Source: Gimesia benthica (lineage in GTDB: Bacteria > Planctomycetota > Planctomycetia > Planctomycetales > Planctomycetaceae). From it: 64,000 nucleotides of DNA. Where the stretch lies: contig NZ_CP043930.1 of NCBI RefSeq assembly GCF_009720525.1, positions 4,000,501 through 4,064,500 on the forward strand, read 5' to 3'. This document shows positions 16,409-25,196 of the stretch, piece after piece (position 1 is the first letter of the stretch; each line of letters starts with the position of its first letter). The notes below the pieces were generated by a model. That model was given only the letters and a program-made list of their open reading frames with translations. It was not told the origin of the DNA and made no database searches. The translations under genes were made by a program, and so were the position numbers.

Positions 16409-16900
16409 GATTTCCTCCTAAGAAGATTCTGAAGTATTCTTCAGGAGTCCGCCAGTCCTGGGCTATCGCACTCGATCCCTTTTCGTGCGAGTACAAAACA
16501 GACGGATTGCTTTGCACAACCACGTGCATGTGCAATCTCCTCATATGGAAACGCTGGTGGATGAACCCAATCAAACATATATGCGTTTCCTCTGGTTATT
16601 CGGCGAACAGACTCTTCCGCTTCTCCATCTGCATACTGTTCTGCAAGTGTGATGGCGTCTTTGGCTTCATCGATCACAAGATGCTGAACTCGTCGGCAGC
16701 ATCCTACCGCAAATAACCTTAACTTTCTCTTACTCGCATTGGTGCGAATATATTTCAGAAGTGCTGATGGATCATTGCAGTTAAGCCAATCACTTTCATT
16801 CTTTAACTGTTCAAGGTCTGACATGGAAATAACCCGTTCACTCGATTTATGAAATGTCTCAGTTGTTTAGCTGCGATCAAAGATTCTATCGGGATGAGTA

Positions 16901-17821
16901 TTAAATGATATTTGCATCTACAGCAAAAAGAGCTTTCTCTGTTGATAAATAAAGAATGTGGGATCGCCCGAAGGCATTAAAATCTTTAATAACCTTACCG
17001 TTCTCTGTTACAGGTTTCAGCTTTTTAAGTCGTTTAGTAGGAAGGTAGACCTTGAACAGGTCTTTTCTGTTATTATAGCCTCCTGCGAAAAGCACATTTT
17101 CATTTGAAACTGCAAAGGCATGTGAACCAGCAACAGGGATATTTCGCCAGATCCCTGTAACTTTATGGTCTACAAGTTGGACGACGGGAAAATCGGTGTA
17201 GTAGTACAACCATGTTTCATGGTTTGAGCAGACATTGAGTGCATAACAATCGTCGATAGGGGCTGCTCCTGTGCAAACAGAATGAAAATCAAAAACCTGT
17301 TTTCCATTATGGTCGAGACAGACAAGACCACTTCGCCCCAATTCACTATCTCCGAAGACACCTTCGTCGAAATAACTAATCCAAATCTTTGAGTCTTTCG
17401 TCACCTGTACGTCTTCAATCCCATCACCAGCAGGGAAGGATCGAACAGATTCTCCATAAGCTCCAAACACATGGGCATTGTGATCTTTATCCCCCGAAGA
17501 TCGGCCTCGAACTAAAAGCCATTCTTGGTCGCTAATCGGTTGGACAGAGTGAAAGTTCTCTAATGTCAGAGCAAGATCGACAGAGAACCAGTCTTCTCCC
17601 TCGCAGTAATGGATGCGATAGTCATTGGGAGTATCTGATTTATTCTTTGCAAAACTAGCACCAGCAGAGTTTTCTCGTCGGTAATCTGGCAGTTTACCAA
17701 GAGAGAGAATGATCGGGTTGAGTTGAGGACCAACCGTTACTGTTATAAGGTTTCTGTCTCCTAACACAGTTTCATAATCGACAAGGTGGCGAGCGATGAT
17801 ATTATCAGGCATATGTGTCAT
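16901..17821 (-). CDS. hypothetical beta-propeller-like protein
   Basis: 306 residues, mostly beta strands, with repeated blocks suggestive of a propeller: EDVQVTKDSKIWISYFDEGV, SGLVCLDHNGKQVF, DDCYALNVCSNHETWLYYY and SHAFAVSNENVLFAGGYNN. The spacing is about 45 residues. No signal peptide is seen. No family is named. It stands upstream of the IS3-disrupted gene on the same strand, 76 bases apart. Confidence 0.65.
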   Translation of the reverse strand: MTHMPDNIIARHLVDYETVLGDRNLITVTVGPQLNPIILSLGKLPDYRRENSAGASFAKNKSDTPNDYRIHYCEGEDWFSVDLALTLENFHSVQPISDQEWLLVRGRSSGDKDHNAHVFGAYGESVRSFPAGDGIEDVQVTKDSKIWISYFDEGVFGDSELGRSGLVCLDHNGKQVFDFHSVCTGAAPIDDCYALNVCSNHETWLYYYTDFPVVQLVDHKVTGIWRNIPVAGSHAFAVSNENVLFAGGYNNRKDLFKVYLPTKRLKKLKPVTENGKVIKDFNAFGRSHILYLSTEKALFAVDANII

Positions 17822-18743
17822 TTTTCTGGGCTACATCCACAACTTTTCCAGCTTCGTGTAAACGTTCATTCAGTTATTTATAACCGCTGGTAAGAGTTAC
17901 CAATTTCATTTATCAACAAATAAGAACTGGTACAGTTCTAAAGTCTGTCTCCAATCAATTGTTTACATTGGGGATGGTGCAATGAATCTCAAATCCCTCC
18001 CACTTTATCCTGCTTTGAATCAAATCATCCAATCATTTCTGATGATCCTGATCTACATACTGTACAGTATATTCTCTTCCAACCCAACCGATCTAAGGCA
18101 ATCTGCGATCCCCTCTGATCGTCCCTCCCAATGTCGAACCGTCCTCGGTCCCCACCGATCACTCCATCCCATCCTGCCGTGATCAGTTATCAGATTTCAG
18201 CCCTTAACTCTTGGGATTTCACCAAGGAAATAAATATTTTTGTGGGGCAAACAAGTCAGAATTCCAGAATTCTGGATTTCCAAGAATCTGATTTCTGGAT
18301 CGGAAAACAGGACATATTGCATTAAGTCTCATCAGAGCTGCACCTTCCGCCAATTGCAGCCCCAACTCTCATTATCTCATTCGCACCTTCTATCAATGCA
18401 AACGCACGATTTTGCAAATCTGAGGAAATGCTCTTCTGATTTGTGTAATTCGCTGTGAGTGTAATCTTCAGCTCGCCTGTGGGTTCTTATCTGAAAGCTG
18501 GCTGGAGAACGATCCGATGTGTTTCTGACGCCCCCAGTACAAATGAATTAATTGCCCTAACTGAAGTTGCGGGACCAATCCATCAGGGGGTGTGTTCACT
18601 ATTACTCACGATTTACTGAGCCGTTGTTTTGCGGCTCATCTGATACTGAAACTCCCCACCAACGTTAGGGGATCTCAAGATTGATAGCCACGCAGAGTTG
18701 GTCTCACATGGCACTTTTAAACCTTATTTGTGAAGGAGATTTT
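17822..18743. other. gene-poor stretch with a GATC cluster and palindromes
   Basis: No convincing gene is found in 920 bases. Seven GATC sites fall within 141 bases (18044-18184), against about one expected per 256. A perfect 14-bp palindrome ATACTGTACAGTAT lies at 18057-18070. A 7-bp hairpin TGAGCCG / CGGCTCA lies at 18617-18638. A frame from 17982 starts with hydrophobic residues but lacks support. The stretch precedes the RuvB/HTH/recombinase set and may hold regulatory or replication sites of a mobile element. Confidence 0.4.
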
Positions 18744-18965
18744 ATGCCTCGTTTGTCGTTTCAATTCTTTACTGAAACACCCCGTTCTACATCACCAGCA
18801 ATCTCTACTTTCTGTAGTCAGATTTCAGTAGACCATTCGGTCTACATTCCTGTTGAGCGTCACTCAGATTCGTTCTTTCAGAGAAATACTCTAGTCCGAA
18901 ATGGAAAGCGAGCAAGAGAAGGGAAACGCAAAGCACGGAAGCACTGTAGTTGTCAATTGGATTGA
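18744..18965 (+). CDS. hypothetical 73-residue basic protein
   Basis: GAAGGAG lies five bases ahead of ATG at 18744, the strongest ribosome-binding site nearby. The sequence begins MPRLSFQFFTETPRSTSP, has VDHSVYIPVERHSDSFFQRN in the middle and ends with a very basic tail GKRAREGKRKARKH. It could be a small DNA-binding protein, but that is only inferred from charge. It precedes the next small gene by 64 bases in the same direction. I do not recognise a family. Confidence 0.6.
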   Translation: MPRLSFQFFTETPRSTSPAISTFCSQISVDHSVYIPVERHSDSFFQRNTLVRNGKRAREGKRKARKHCSCQLD

Positions 18966-19029
18966 TCCAATTAACTGCTTTGTACCTTTTATTGACAAAA
19001 CAACATCACTCATAAAAGGAATTCAATCC

Positions 19030-19317
19030 ATGAATAACAAAGCTATCAACAAACTCTTCAGTCTCGGACAAGTCGTCGCCACTCCCTCAGCCTTGAGCTT
19101 GCTGGACGAACACCAGAAGACTCCAGCCGAATTCCTAAGCCGTCATCAGTCAGGTGACTGGGGCGAACTGTGCAAAGAAGACCAGCAAGCTAATGACTCT
19201 GCTCTGAAACATGGCGACAGAATTTTCTCCGCCTACAAAATTGATGATGCCAAGATCTGGATCATCACAGAGGCAGATCGTTCATCAACTTGCATTTTGC
19301 TTCCAGAGGAATACTGA
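19030..19317 (+). CDS. conserved 95-residue protein of mobile elements
   Basis: ATG at 19030 (MNNKAINKLFSLGQVVATPSA) with AAAGGAATT upstream; the frame is open back to 18901 but that start is inside the previous gene. The body holds FLSRHQSGDWGELCKEDQQ and ends with WIITEADRSSTCILLPEEY. I recall this family (SLGQ..ATPGAL..L, RHQSGDWG, TEADRS.T..LLPE.Y) as common on plasmids and integrative elements and usually of unknown function. It therefore supports a mobile origin for the following RuvB / HTH / recombinase genes. Confidence 0.8.
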   Translation: MNNKAINKLFSLGQVVATPSALSLLDEHQKTPAEFLSRHQSGDWGELCKEDQQANDSALKHGDRIFSAYKIDDAKIWIITEADRSSTCILLPEEY

Positions 19318-19532
19318 AATATCGATTTCAATTTCCTCGGAAATCCAAAAGCAAAATACATGAAAACAAATTTGGATTTTTAGAAATAGAAAAACTTTTT
19401 TGAAAAACTTTAAATTCGCTCCTCTCAGGAGGGACTCCAGAGAATACAAGATACCTCTTCTTAAAAAAATACGCACCACTTTTTTTCGTCAGGCTCACAG
19501 GGTTTTTCAACAGCAACAGAAAGGCAACCAGC

Positions 19533-20486
19533 ATGAACGATCTTAGCGACATTCGCCCTACCAGTATCAGTCACGTCGTAGGACAAGAGCACGTAAAAAG
19601 CGTCGTGACAGTTGCCCTTGATTTTGCTCACCAAGAGCATAAAAAGTTTGACCATTCCATGATGTTAGGCGGTGCAGGACTCGGAAAGACAGCTCTCAGT
19701 CAAATTATCGCACAGGAGATGGCGACTGAATTTATTGAGCTATTGGGGCAGTCGATTAATACGGTCGCAGATTTGAATGCGGTTCTTCTGTCAGCAAAAG
19801 ATCGTTCGATTGTCTTTATTGATGAAGCTCATGAATTATCAAAATCCCTTCAAACAACTTTGTACCTTGCGTTGGATCAAAGAAAGATCTTAGTCCACGG
19901 AGGAACCAACAAAGCACCTATTAGCATCCCGATTGCTGATTTCACATTATTGTTGGCAACCACAGACGAATATCTATTGCTCCAGCCGCTTAGAGACCGC
20001 ATGAAGCTCGTCCTGCGATTTGAGTATTACTCAACCGATGAACTAACACTCATCCTCAAGCAGCGTGTTACGGGTTTGAAATGGAACGTAGAAGACTCCG
20101 TTCTTCATGAGATCGCTGTAAAAGGCAAGGGGACTCCGAGGCTGGCATTACGCCTACTGGAATCAGCTCACCGTGTTTCCAGATCTCAAGGTGAGAATGT
20201 CATTACCCAAGACCATCTCCAGCGTGCCTGTGACTTAGAGCAGATAGACGAGTTAGGGTTAGGACCCACAGAGCAGAAATACCTTAAGATCATCTCGTCT
20301 GGTCCAACACGCCTAAATGTAATTTCCTCAACTCTGGGATTGCCTACACGCACAGTCAGTGAAGTAACTGAACCCTATTTGATACGTGCTGGTTTAATCG
20401 CCAAGGACGATCAGGGGAGACGCACTATTACCTCAAAAGGGCAATCGCACCTGTCAAATAAGTGTCATATTCAAGAACAGAATTAG
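19533..20486 (+). CDS. RuvB-like AAA+ ATPase (mobile-element paralogue)
   Basis: 317 residues, with the RuvB pattern in order: ISHVVGQEHV (about 12-21), Walker A GGAGLGKT (46-53), Walker B IVFIDEAH (about 93), sensor 1 LLATTDE, arginine finger region LRDRMKLVL, and a C-terminal winged helix with PTRTVSEVTEPYLIRAGLI. RuvB drives branch migration of Holliday junctions. Here it stands with a small HTH protein four bases downstream and a tyrosine recombinase, not with ruvA/ruvC, so it is probably a second copy serving an element. It is shorter than canonical RuvB (about 336-350). Confidence 0.85.
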   Translation: MNDLSDIRPTSISHVVGQEHVKSVVTVALDFAHQEHKKFDHSMMLGGAGLGKTALSQIIAQEMATEFIELLGQSINTVADLNAVLLSAKDRSIVFIDEAHELSKSLQTTLYLALDQRKILVHGGTNKAPISIPIADFTLLLATTDEYLLLQPLRDRMKLVLRFEYYSTDELTLILKQRVTGLKWNVEDSVLHEIAVKGKGTPRLALRLLESAHRVSRSQGENVITQDHLQRACDLEQIDELGLGPTEQKYLKIISSGPTRLNVISSTLGLPTRTVSEVTEPYLIRAGLIAKDDQGRRTITSKGQSHLSNKCHIQEQN

Positions 20487-20490
20487 TCAA

Positions 20491-20964
20491 ATGAGCGAAA
20501 ATAAACCATCAAAAAGTATCGTGTCCGTGAGCGAAATGGCACGCATGGTTGGACTCAGCCGTCAGCGTTTTCACCAACTGCGTGGGACCACTTTTCCTGA
20601 GCCTGATTACGATCCTAAAACCAAGCGACCTTACTACAACGCAGAAAAGCAACAGGTCTGTCTTGATGTCAGGCAACGCAATTGTGGAATCGATGGTAAA
20701 CCGATTTTGTTTTATGCCAGACGGAATGATGTAGGCGTCGTTCGGAAACCACATAAGAAGAAAACGGTCAAAACACCAAACAGCAAGTTCGATCAAATTG
20801 CTGATGCTATCAAAGCCTTGGGGATGAAAACCGACTCTGGAAAAGTCGGCGAAGTGATCAACAATTTGTTCCCTAATGGGATCGAGAACTCAGATGAAGC
20901 CGAAGTGATCCGCTCTGTATTTCTTCAACTGAAGCAGTCAGAGAATGATAACGCAGGAGATTGA
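20491..20964 (+). CDS. helix-turn-helix DNA-binding protein
   Basis: 157 residues. A MerR-like or excisionase-like HTH lies at about 10-45 (VSVSEMARMVGLSRQRFHQL, then FPEPDYDPKTKRPYYN). The middle is basic (VGVVRKPHKKKTVK). The C-terminus is helical with GVINN-like helices. It starts four bases after the RuvB-like gene, so the two are coupled. A role as regulator or directionality factor of the element is inferred from the position. Confidence 0.7.
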   Translation: MSENKPSKSIVSVSEMARMVGLSRQRFHQLRGTTFPEPDYDPKTKRPYYNAEKQQVCLDVRQRNCGIDGKPILFYARRNDVGVVRKPHKKKTVKTPNSKFDQIADAIKALGMKTDSGKVGEVINNLFPNGIENSDEAEVIRSVFLQLKQSENDNAGD

Positions 20965-21064
20965 TGTAAAAAACTGGGAAGATAATGTCGTCAAATAAGA
21001 GTCATTATCTCCTGAGTTTCGAGTAATAAGTGTCAAATTCTAGTCCAATTGTTGGAGTTAAAGC

Positions 21065-21976
21065 GTGAAGAATTCATCCGATAATGTTTTTGAAAACATC
21101 TCTGTGAAAAAAGACGAAGCCGATCTGTTCTGTCAGTTTCTGGATGCCAACGATTTCTCTGAGCTGACACGAAAAGCGTTCACACAAGATATCCGCAAGT
21201 TCGCAAAATGGTTCTCCGTATCTAATCAGGAACCATTTTCCATCAGTCGGGTGACAGTTCGTGATGTAACCGACTTTCGGAAATATCTGAGGGAAGAGAA
21301 GGGGCAGGCAGTTTCTACAGTCAATCGGGCACTGGTAACCATCAGACGGTTCTTTGGCTGGTTGGTCGAACAAAATCATCTTTCAACTAATGTAGCCAAG
21401 CAAGTCAAAGAACTCAGAAACCAGCAGTTGGCCCCCAAGGGATTAGAGAAATCAGAAGTCCGAAAGTTGTTGCGTGAAATTGAACTCAGGGGTGACATAC
21501 GGGCAAATGCCATTTTCTCACTTTTACTTTATACGGGATGCAGAGTCAGTGACGTTGTCAATCTGGAGCTGCCAGATTTAATGATCAGCGAACGATCAGG
21601 ATCTGTTGTCTTTCGATACGGAAAGGGAAACAAACAGCGGTCTCTGCCTCTCTCTCTACCTGCTCGGAAGGCATTGCAGGCATATCTTGATTCACGACCG
21701 CCTGTGAGCAGTCAGTCTGTATTCATCGGGGAAAGGGGGCCGCTCACAGATAAGGGAATCAGATCATTGTGTGATAAGTATGGGGCGATCATCGGCGTGA
21801 AGATCTATCCTCATTTGCTCCGTCACACAATGGCACATCAGTATTTAGATGACAGCGACAATGACTTGGTTGGTTTGGCTCAGATTCTGGGGCATGAGAA
21901 CCTCAACACGACTGCACTTTATACGCAACGAAGTCAGAATCAGCTTTCTGATTCAATTGACAAACTAAACTATTAA
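21065..21976 (+). CDS. tyrosine recombinase / integrase (Xer-like)
   Basis: 303 residues from GTG, with GGAG upstream. The SAM-like N-terminal domain (about 20-105) is followed by the catalytic domain with R160 (TGCRVSD), K187 or K190 (YGKGNKQR), H250 and R253 ([11 protein letters not shown]), H277 (LGHENLNTT) and Y286 (ALYTQRS). All catalytic residues are present. It cuts and rejoins DNA at a specific site, and is the likely integrase of the surrounding element, together with the upstream RuvB-like and HTH genes. The attachment site is not identified. Confidence 0.92.
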   Translation: MKNSSDNVFENISVKKDEADLFCQFLDANDFSELTRKAFTQDIRKFAKWFSVSNQEPFSISRVTVRDVTDFRKYLREEKGQAVSTVNRALVTIRRFFGWLVEQNHLSTNVAKQVKELRNQQLAPKGLEKSEVRKLLREIELRGDIRANAIFSLLLYTGCRVSDVVNLELPDLMISERSGSVVFRYGKGNKQRSLPLSLPARKALQAYLDSRPPVSSQSVFIGERGPLTDKGIRSLCDKYGAIIGVKIYPHLLRHTMAHQYLDDSDNDLVGLAQILGHENLNTTALYTQRSQNQLSDSIDKLNY

Positions 21977-21988
21977 AGGAGTACAAAC

Positions 21989-22363
21989 ATGATCGAGCTA
22001 CAAGCAAATAGAGTGGGGTCACACGCACCACGCTGGGTAATAAAATCCAACAAAGATCTCTTCTGGAATGGGGGCGGATGGACCCCTTACCAGAAAGACG
22101 CCTTACTTTTCCATGAGTTGAGTGAAGCTCAGGAAGTAATTTCTGAGCTGCTGGATGCACTTTTAGATGCGATGACCACTTGGACGTACAAAGCCACAAT
22201 TGAAATCGAAGTGAAAGGAGTTGAAAAACCAACGTTGTGGTCGCTCCGTAAACATCTAGAAGAGCACCATAGTGTTTCATCCGATCTAAACGTTGATGGT
22301 CCCAAATCGACTTTGATATTTCCCAAAGTGAATTGGGACAACCTGAAAGAGATCAGAACTTAG
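21989..22363 (+). CDS. hypothetical protein, 124 residues
   Basis: AGGAG lies seven bases ahead of the ATG and the gene begins 12 bases after the recombinase stop, so they are probably cotranscribed. The start (IELQANRVGSHAPRWVIKS) and a helical middle (ALLFHELSEAQEVISELLDAL) are seen. No family is recognised. The second half is beta-rich. No signal peptide. Confidence 0.6.
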   Translation: MIELQANRVGSHAPRWVIKSNKDLFWNGGGWTPYQKDALLFHELSEAQEVISELLDALLDAMTTWTYKATIEIEVKGVEKPTLWSLRKHLEEHHSVSSDLNVDGPKSTLIFPKVNWDNLKEIRT

Positions 22364-22470
22364 GGCTGAATGCTCCTTCTTGTCCTGTCTGTTGATGTGT
22401 TGTTTCTCGTATCGCAGTTTGACCATAACCTCATTTTTTTATCAAAACGAATTTTTGTTGTAGGCATCAA

Positions 22471-23016
22471 ATGAGACTCTTTGTTACTCCCCAGATCTCT
22501 GTTACCGAATTTCTATCAACCGATGGAGATGCAATCATCCAACACCTTGCTGATCGGGAAATATGTGACCGCACAATTGGCATTCCGTTTCCCTATGGAG
22601 CTAACGAATGGGACGAAACGATGGTCATAGCAGTCGAATGGGCAATGGAATTCCGTGGTGAGCCTCTCCACCTCGCTATTCGTGATGGCAACGATTATCT
22701 AATCGGAGTCGTCGTTTTTGCTGATGTGATTATAGGTCACAAGGCAGAGGTTGGATTTTGGCTTGGGAAGCCATATTGGGGACAAGGTATCATGTCCAAA
22801 GTGATGCCTGTTGTCTGCCGCTATGCCATAAACTGCTGGTATCTAGCAAGAATTGAGGCGTCGGTCTTTGATGGAAATGCTCCATCACAGCGTGTACTGG
22901 AAAAATGTGGCTTTGAATATGAAGGGATGGCCAGAAAATATTTCTTCAAGGACGACCAGTTCATTGACTCGCTACAATACGCACTGCTGAATGATGTGTC
23001 GCAAGTGCCATTTTAG
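22471..23016 (+). CDS. GNAT N-acetyltransferase, RimJ/RimL-like
   Basis: 181 residues with the GNAT order: a first strand-helix (FLSTDGDAIIQHLADREI), central strands with YLIGVVVFADV, then HKAEVGFWLGKPYWGQGIMS as motif A including the acetyl-CoA loop (G.G), and motif B with ARIEASVFDGNAPSQRVLEK and GFEYEGMARKYFF. It transfers acetyl from acetyl-CoA to an amine, often an N-terminus or a drug or amino acid. The substrate cannot be told. It stands alone in the island. Confidence 0.88.
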   Translation: MRLFVTPQISVTEFLSTDGDAIIQHLADREICDRTIGIPFPYGANEWDETMVIAVEWAMEFRGEPLHLAIRDGNDYLIGVVVFADVIIGHKAEVGFWLGKPYWGQGIMSKVMPVVCRYAINCWYLARIEASVFDGNAPSQRVLEKCGFEYEGMARKYFFKDDQFIDSLQYALLNDVSQVPF

Positions 23017-23044
23017 GGGATGGATGATGAAAGTCACTCAACAC

Positions 23045-23350
23045 TCACTCCTCATCCCTAAAAACCGATTCTGTACTGGATCTGAATATCACTGCCAAAA
23101 TAGCAACCACAAAAGTCAATGAGATCATGTAGAAAATCTGGTCTTCTTTTCTGCCGATGATCAGTCCGATCACGGAAGTGATTAAGGATAGAACCAGAAC
23201 AAAGGGCAGCAGGAAGACGAGATATAGAATCATCCCGTAATAGTAGATCATCCAGACACTACCAAACACAAAGACTAGAAAAACGATCTTGAGCCACAAT
23301 GGAACTTCGAGTTCCTCTTGATCTTCAGTTGGCTCTTCCAGCTCTCCCAT
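23045..23350 (-). CDS. hypothetical membrane protein, 101 residues
   Basis: An acidic N-terminus (GELEEPTEDQEELEVP) is followed by three hydrophobic segments (about 17-37, 43-66, 75-95). No known family. It is oriented towards the acetyltransferase gene, with 28 bases between the two stops. Confidence 0.55.
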   Translation of the reverse strand: MGELEEPTEDQEELEVPLWLKIVFLVFVFGSVWMIYYYGMILYLVFLLPFVLVLSLITSVIGLIIGRKEDQIFYMISLTFVVAILAVIFRSSTESVFRDEE

Positions 23351-23673
23351 GATCGTGTCCCCATTGATTATGAAATGATCGAAATAGAATCGTTCATAAT
23401 CATGAAGAGTACAGGGGAGATAATGGGGGATGTGATGAGATTGATTGAGTTGTACTTAGGGGGCGGACTTGATAGCTAGGTGGTAGAAGGAGGGGAACGG
23501 ATTGGGGTAATCTGGCTGCCAGAAGAACTTGGAAGTCAATGCTATTCAACCGCCTAAAATGCCTCTATTTAAAGCGATTCTCCCCAGTAATTCAGAGTTT
23601 CTTTGGCTAATTCGTGTCCTTGTCTGGCATCTTTGCGGTTATAGAAGCAGAGGCGAGTAAACAAGGTGTAAAT
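23351..23673 (-). other. gap holding a C-terminal gene fragment
   Basis: Bases 23569-23673 on minus read, in frame with the TGA of the next gene at 23674-23676, as LFTRLCFYNRKDAR, then GHELAKETLNYWGESL and a stop. This looks like a real protein end, either of that gene beyond its TGA or of a different gene lost by recombination. The remaining 23351-23568 shows nothing. Confidence 0.45.
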
Positions 23674-24258
23674 TCAGCAATTGTTCCAGCGTTCCATTCT
23701 TGTTGGATATCTAGAAATATAATCTTGCTTACAGATTTCAAATTCGTCTTGAGTCCATTCGTAGTCATGTGTTGATAATAGTGCTAATACTTTTTGAGCG
23801 TATCTCTTCATTTCGACAGTATTTTCGAAGGCAAGACTGTGCTCTATTTCTCTACTGTCACCAATCAGAAGAATAGGTACTACTTTTTGTGTGGTAAAAG
23901 TTGATATTACTCCTGAAGTAGTCTCATCAAACTCATTACAAAATGCTTCATATATTGTGTTTTGGTTAAAAACACCGTCGGGTGACATCCCAATAAGTAC
24001 ATTAAACACGCCTACTCGATGTTCATTTACAAGGATGCTGTGATAGCAGAGTTTTGGGTGAAATATAACAGAGCCGATAGGAAGCTGTTCTATTTCTTTT
24101 ATCTTAGAACTTTCCATACGGATCATCCAACAGAACTTTCGCATGTTGTCTTCTCCGACTTTCGTCGGAACAAAGATACCAAATCCGGGAGGTAGATCCT
24201 TGATTATTCTGGGATCAAATCTTTCATTCATTGAATTTTCTTTCTTTGCCAGCAGCAC
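23674..24258 (-). CDS. hypothetical protein, 194 residues
   Basis: A soluble alpha/beta protein with no recognised family. It holds PPGFGIFVPTKVGEDNMRKF near the start and the helical end KRYAQKVLALLSTHDYEW, then SRYPTRMERWNNC. ATG start inside LLAKKENSMNERF; an internal ATG 9 codons in (MNERFDPRII) with GAAAATTC upstream could be the true start. Beyond its TGA the same frame goes on for 34 protein-like codons. Confidence 0.5.
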   Translation of the reverse strand: MLLAKKENSMNERFDPRIIKDLPPGFGIFVPTKVGEDNMRKFCWMIRMESSKIKEIEQLPIGSVIFHPKLCYHSILVNEHRVGVFNVLIGMSPDGVFNQNTIYEAFCNEFDETTSGVISTFTTQKVVPILLIGDSREIEHSLAFENTVEMKRYAQKVLALLSTHDYEWTQDEFEICKQDYISRYPTRMERWNNC

Positions 24259-24395
24259 TGTAAGTGGCTAATTTACGTAAAAATAAATTAGTTCAGAAAT
24301 GGCTCAGCGAGATCATATCGAACATTTGATTAATGTCCATATAATTACTTTCCCCTGTTCACTGCAAGCCCCCAAAATCGTGTGGAGCCCTCAAT

Positions 24396-25196
24396 ATGAC
24401 TGTAGAGAAACAGACAAAAGAAAAGAAGAAAACGAAAGAGCAAGAAGACGATTCACCAAGCCCATACTGGTTACTTCTTGCTGCGATTCTTGTTATTGCT
24501 GTTCTCATAATCTTCTGGTATTCAGTCACAAAGCTAATCTGCAAACCGGAACAACAAGGTCAGTTTGGTGATATGTTCGGGGCAGCAAATACACTTTTTT
24601 CAGGGCTGGCATTTGCAGGAATCATTTACACAATTTGGTTACAGAGGACTGAATTGAAATTGCAACGTCATGAACTTCAAGAAACAAAAGAAGAGTTAAA
24701 GCTTTCAAGAATGGCACATGTGAAAACCAGCGAAATAATGGACGCTCAACTTGATATTTTGAAGAATACATCCAAACTAGAAAATGCAAGGTATAGAAAG
24801 GAAGTCTTGCCATTCTTTGTTTTAAGGTATAGCGACAACAATAACAGAAAAGAACAAGAAGGATATTTAAAACTTCGAATTGAACTTAAAAATGTAGGTC
24901 AAAAAATAAACGAAATATTCCTTGTCCAACTAAGAGATGACCTGCCCCCCGGAAACCCAGACCAAGAGTTAAAACACATTGGCGAACAAACTGACTTCAC
25001 TATGACTGCTTTATGCCCTGCTAACGAAGAAGACTCAGTGGAATATTTTGACATGAGCTTTAGCACTATGGATGGTATTTTATGGAAGACCAAATTGACA
25101 TTTTTTGTAGTCAATCATGAAGTGAGATCATTTATATTTGGAAATCCAACTGAAGTAGCAGAACGTAAGAAGATACCCAAAAAGACTGCCGAATAA
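24396..25196 (+). CDS. hypothetical membrane-anchored coiled-coil protein
   Basis: 266 residues. A basic/acidic N-terminus is followed by two membrane segments (about 24-45 and 60-80), between them GQFGDMFGAANTLFSGLAF. A coiled coil follows (about 84-130, RTELKLQRHELQETKEELK), then a beta-rich C-terminal domain. I know this two-helix plus coiled-coil plan as a widespread unknown membrane family (GxFGDxFGxxNALFSGLAFAG). Function unknown, though similar proteins are found in accessory regions. The last codons are 8 bases from the opposite gene. Confidence 0.7.
   Translation: MTVEKQTKEKKKTKEQEDDSPSPYWLLLAAILVIAVLIIFWYSVTKLICKPEQQGQFGDMFGAANTLFSGLAFAGIIYTIWLQRTELKLQRHELQETKEELKLSRMAHVKTSEIMDAQLDILKNTSKLENARYRKEVLPFFVLRYSDNNNRKEQEGYLKLRIELKNVGQKINEIFLVQLRDDLPPGNPDQELKHIGEQTDFTMTALCPANEEDSVEYFDMSFSTMDGILWKTKLTFFVVNHEVRSFIFGNPTEVAERKKIPKKTAE

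Larger units (their letters stand above)
15172..16470 (-). mobile_element. IS3-family insertion sequence, 1299 bp, complete
   Basis: The terminal inverted repeats 15172-15198 and 16444-16470 are identical over 27 bases, begin with TGCGATAGCC, and so end in the TG...CA typical of IS3. They extend a further five bases after one mismatch. A 4-bp target duplication CTCG flanks the element (15168-15171 and 16471-16474). Inside are orfA and orfB on the minus strand with a -1 frameshift site of seven A at 16124-16130. All parts look intact, so it is likely active or recently active. Confidence 0.92.
14811..16824 (-). pseudogene. 236-residue planctomycete orphan gene split by an IS3-family element
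   Basis: The N-terminal part (16824 down to 16471) reads WLNCNDPSALLKYI, then KRKLRLFAVGCCRRVQHL. The C-terminal part (15167 down to 14811) reads ILRDIFRNPF, then FDPSWRTPEV and VRGCWLIDLILEK. Both blocks match a paralogous family I know from planctomycetes whose members carry RKLRLFAVACCRR, a DPxW block and HVRGCWxxDLLL. Deleting 15172-16470 and one CTCG copy joins the halves in frame: 711 bases, 236 codons plus stop, with RKGIE joined to AALNSSYY. The insertion must be recent. Function of the family is not known to me. Confidence 0.8.

Noticed and set aside
18057..18070. ATACTGTACAGTAT as an SOS (LexA) box
   Set aside because: The spacing between CTGT and ACAG is zero, whereas the enterobacterial LexA box needs eight bases. 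It is only a plain palindrome.
17982..18182. A 66-codon hydrophobic frame
   Set aside because: No good ribosome-binding site, AT-rich leader and no family; the GATC-dense sequence makes it compositionally odd.
24396..25196. Abortive-infection (Abi) protein
   Set aside because: The two-helix plus coiled-coil plan is widespread among unknown membrane proteins; no Abi motif was seen.
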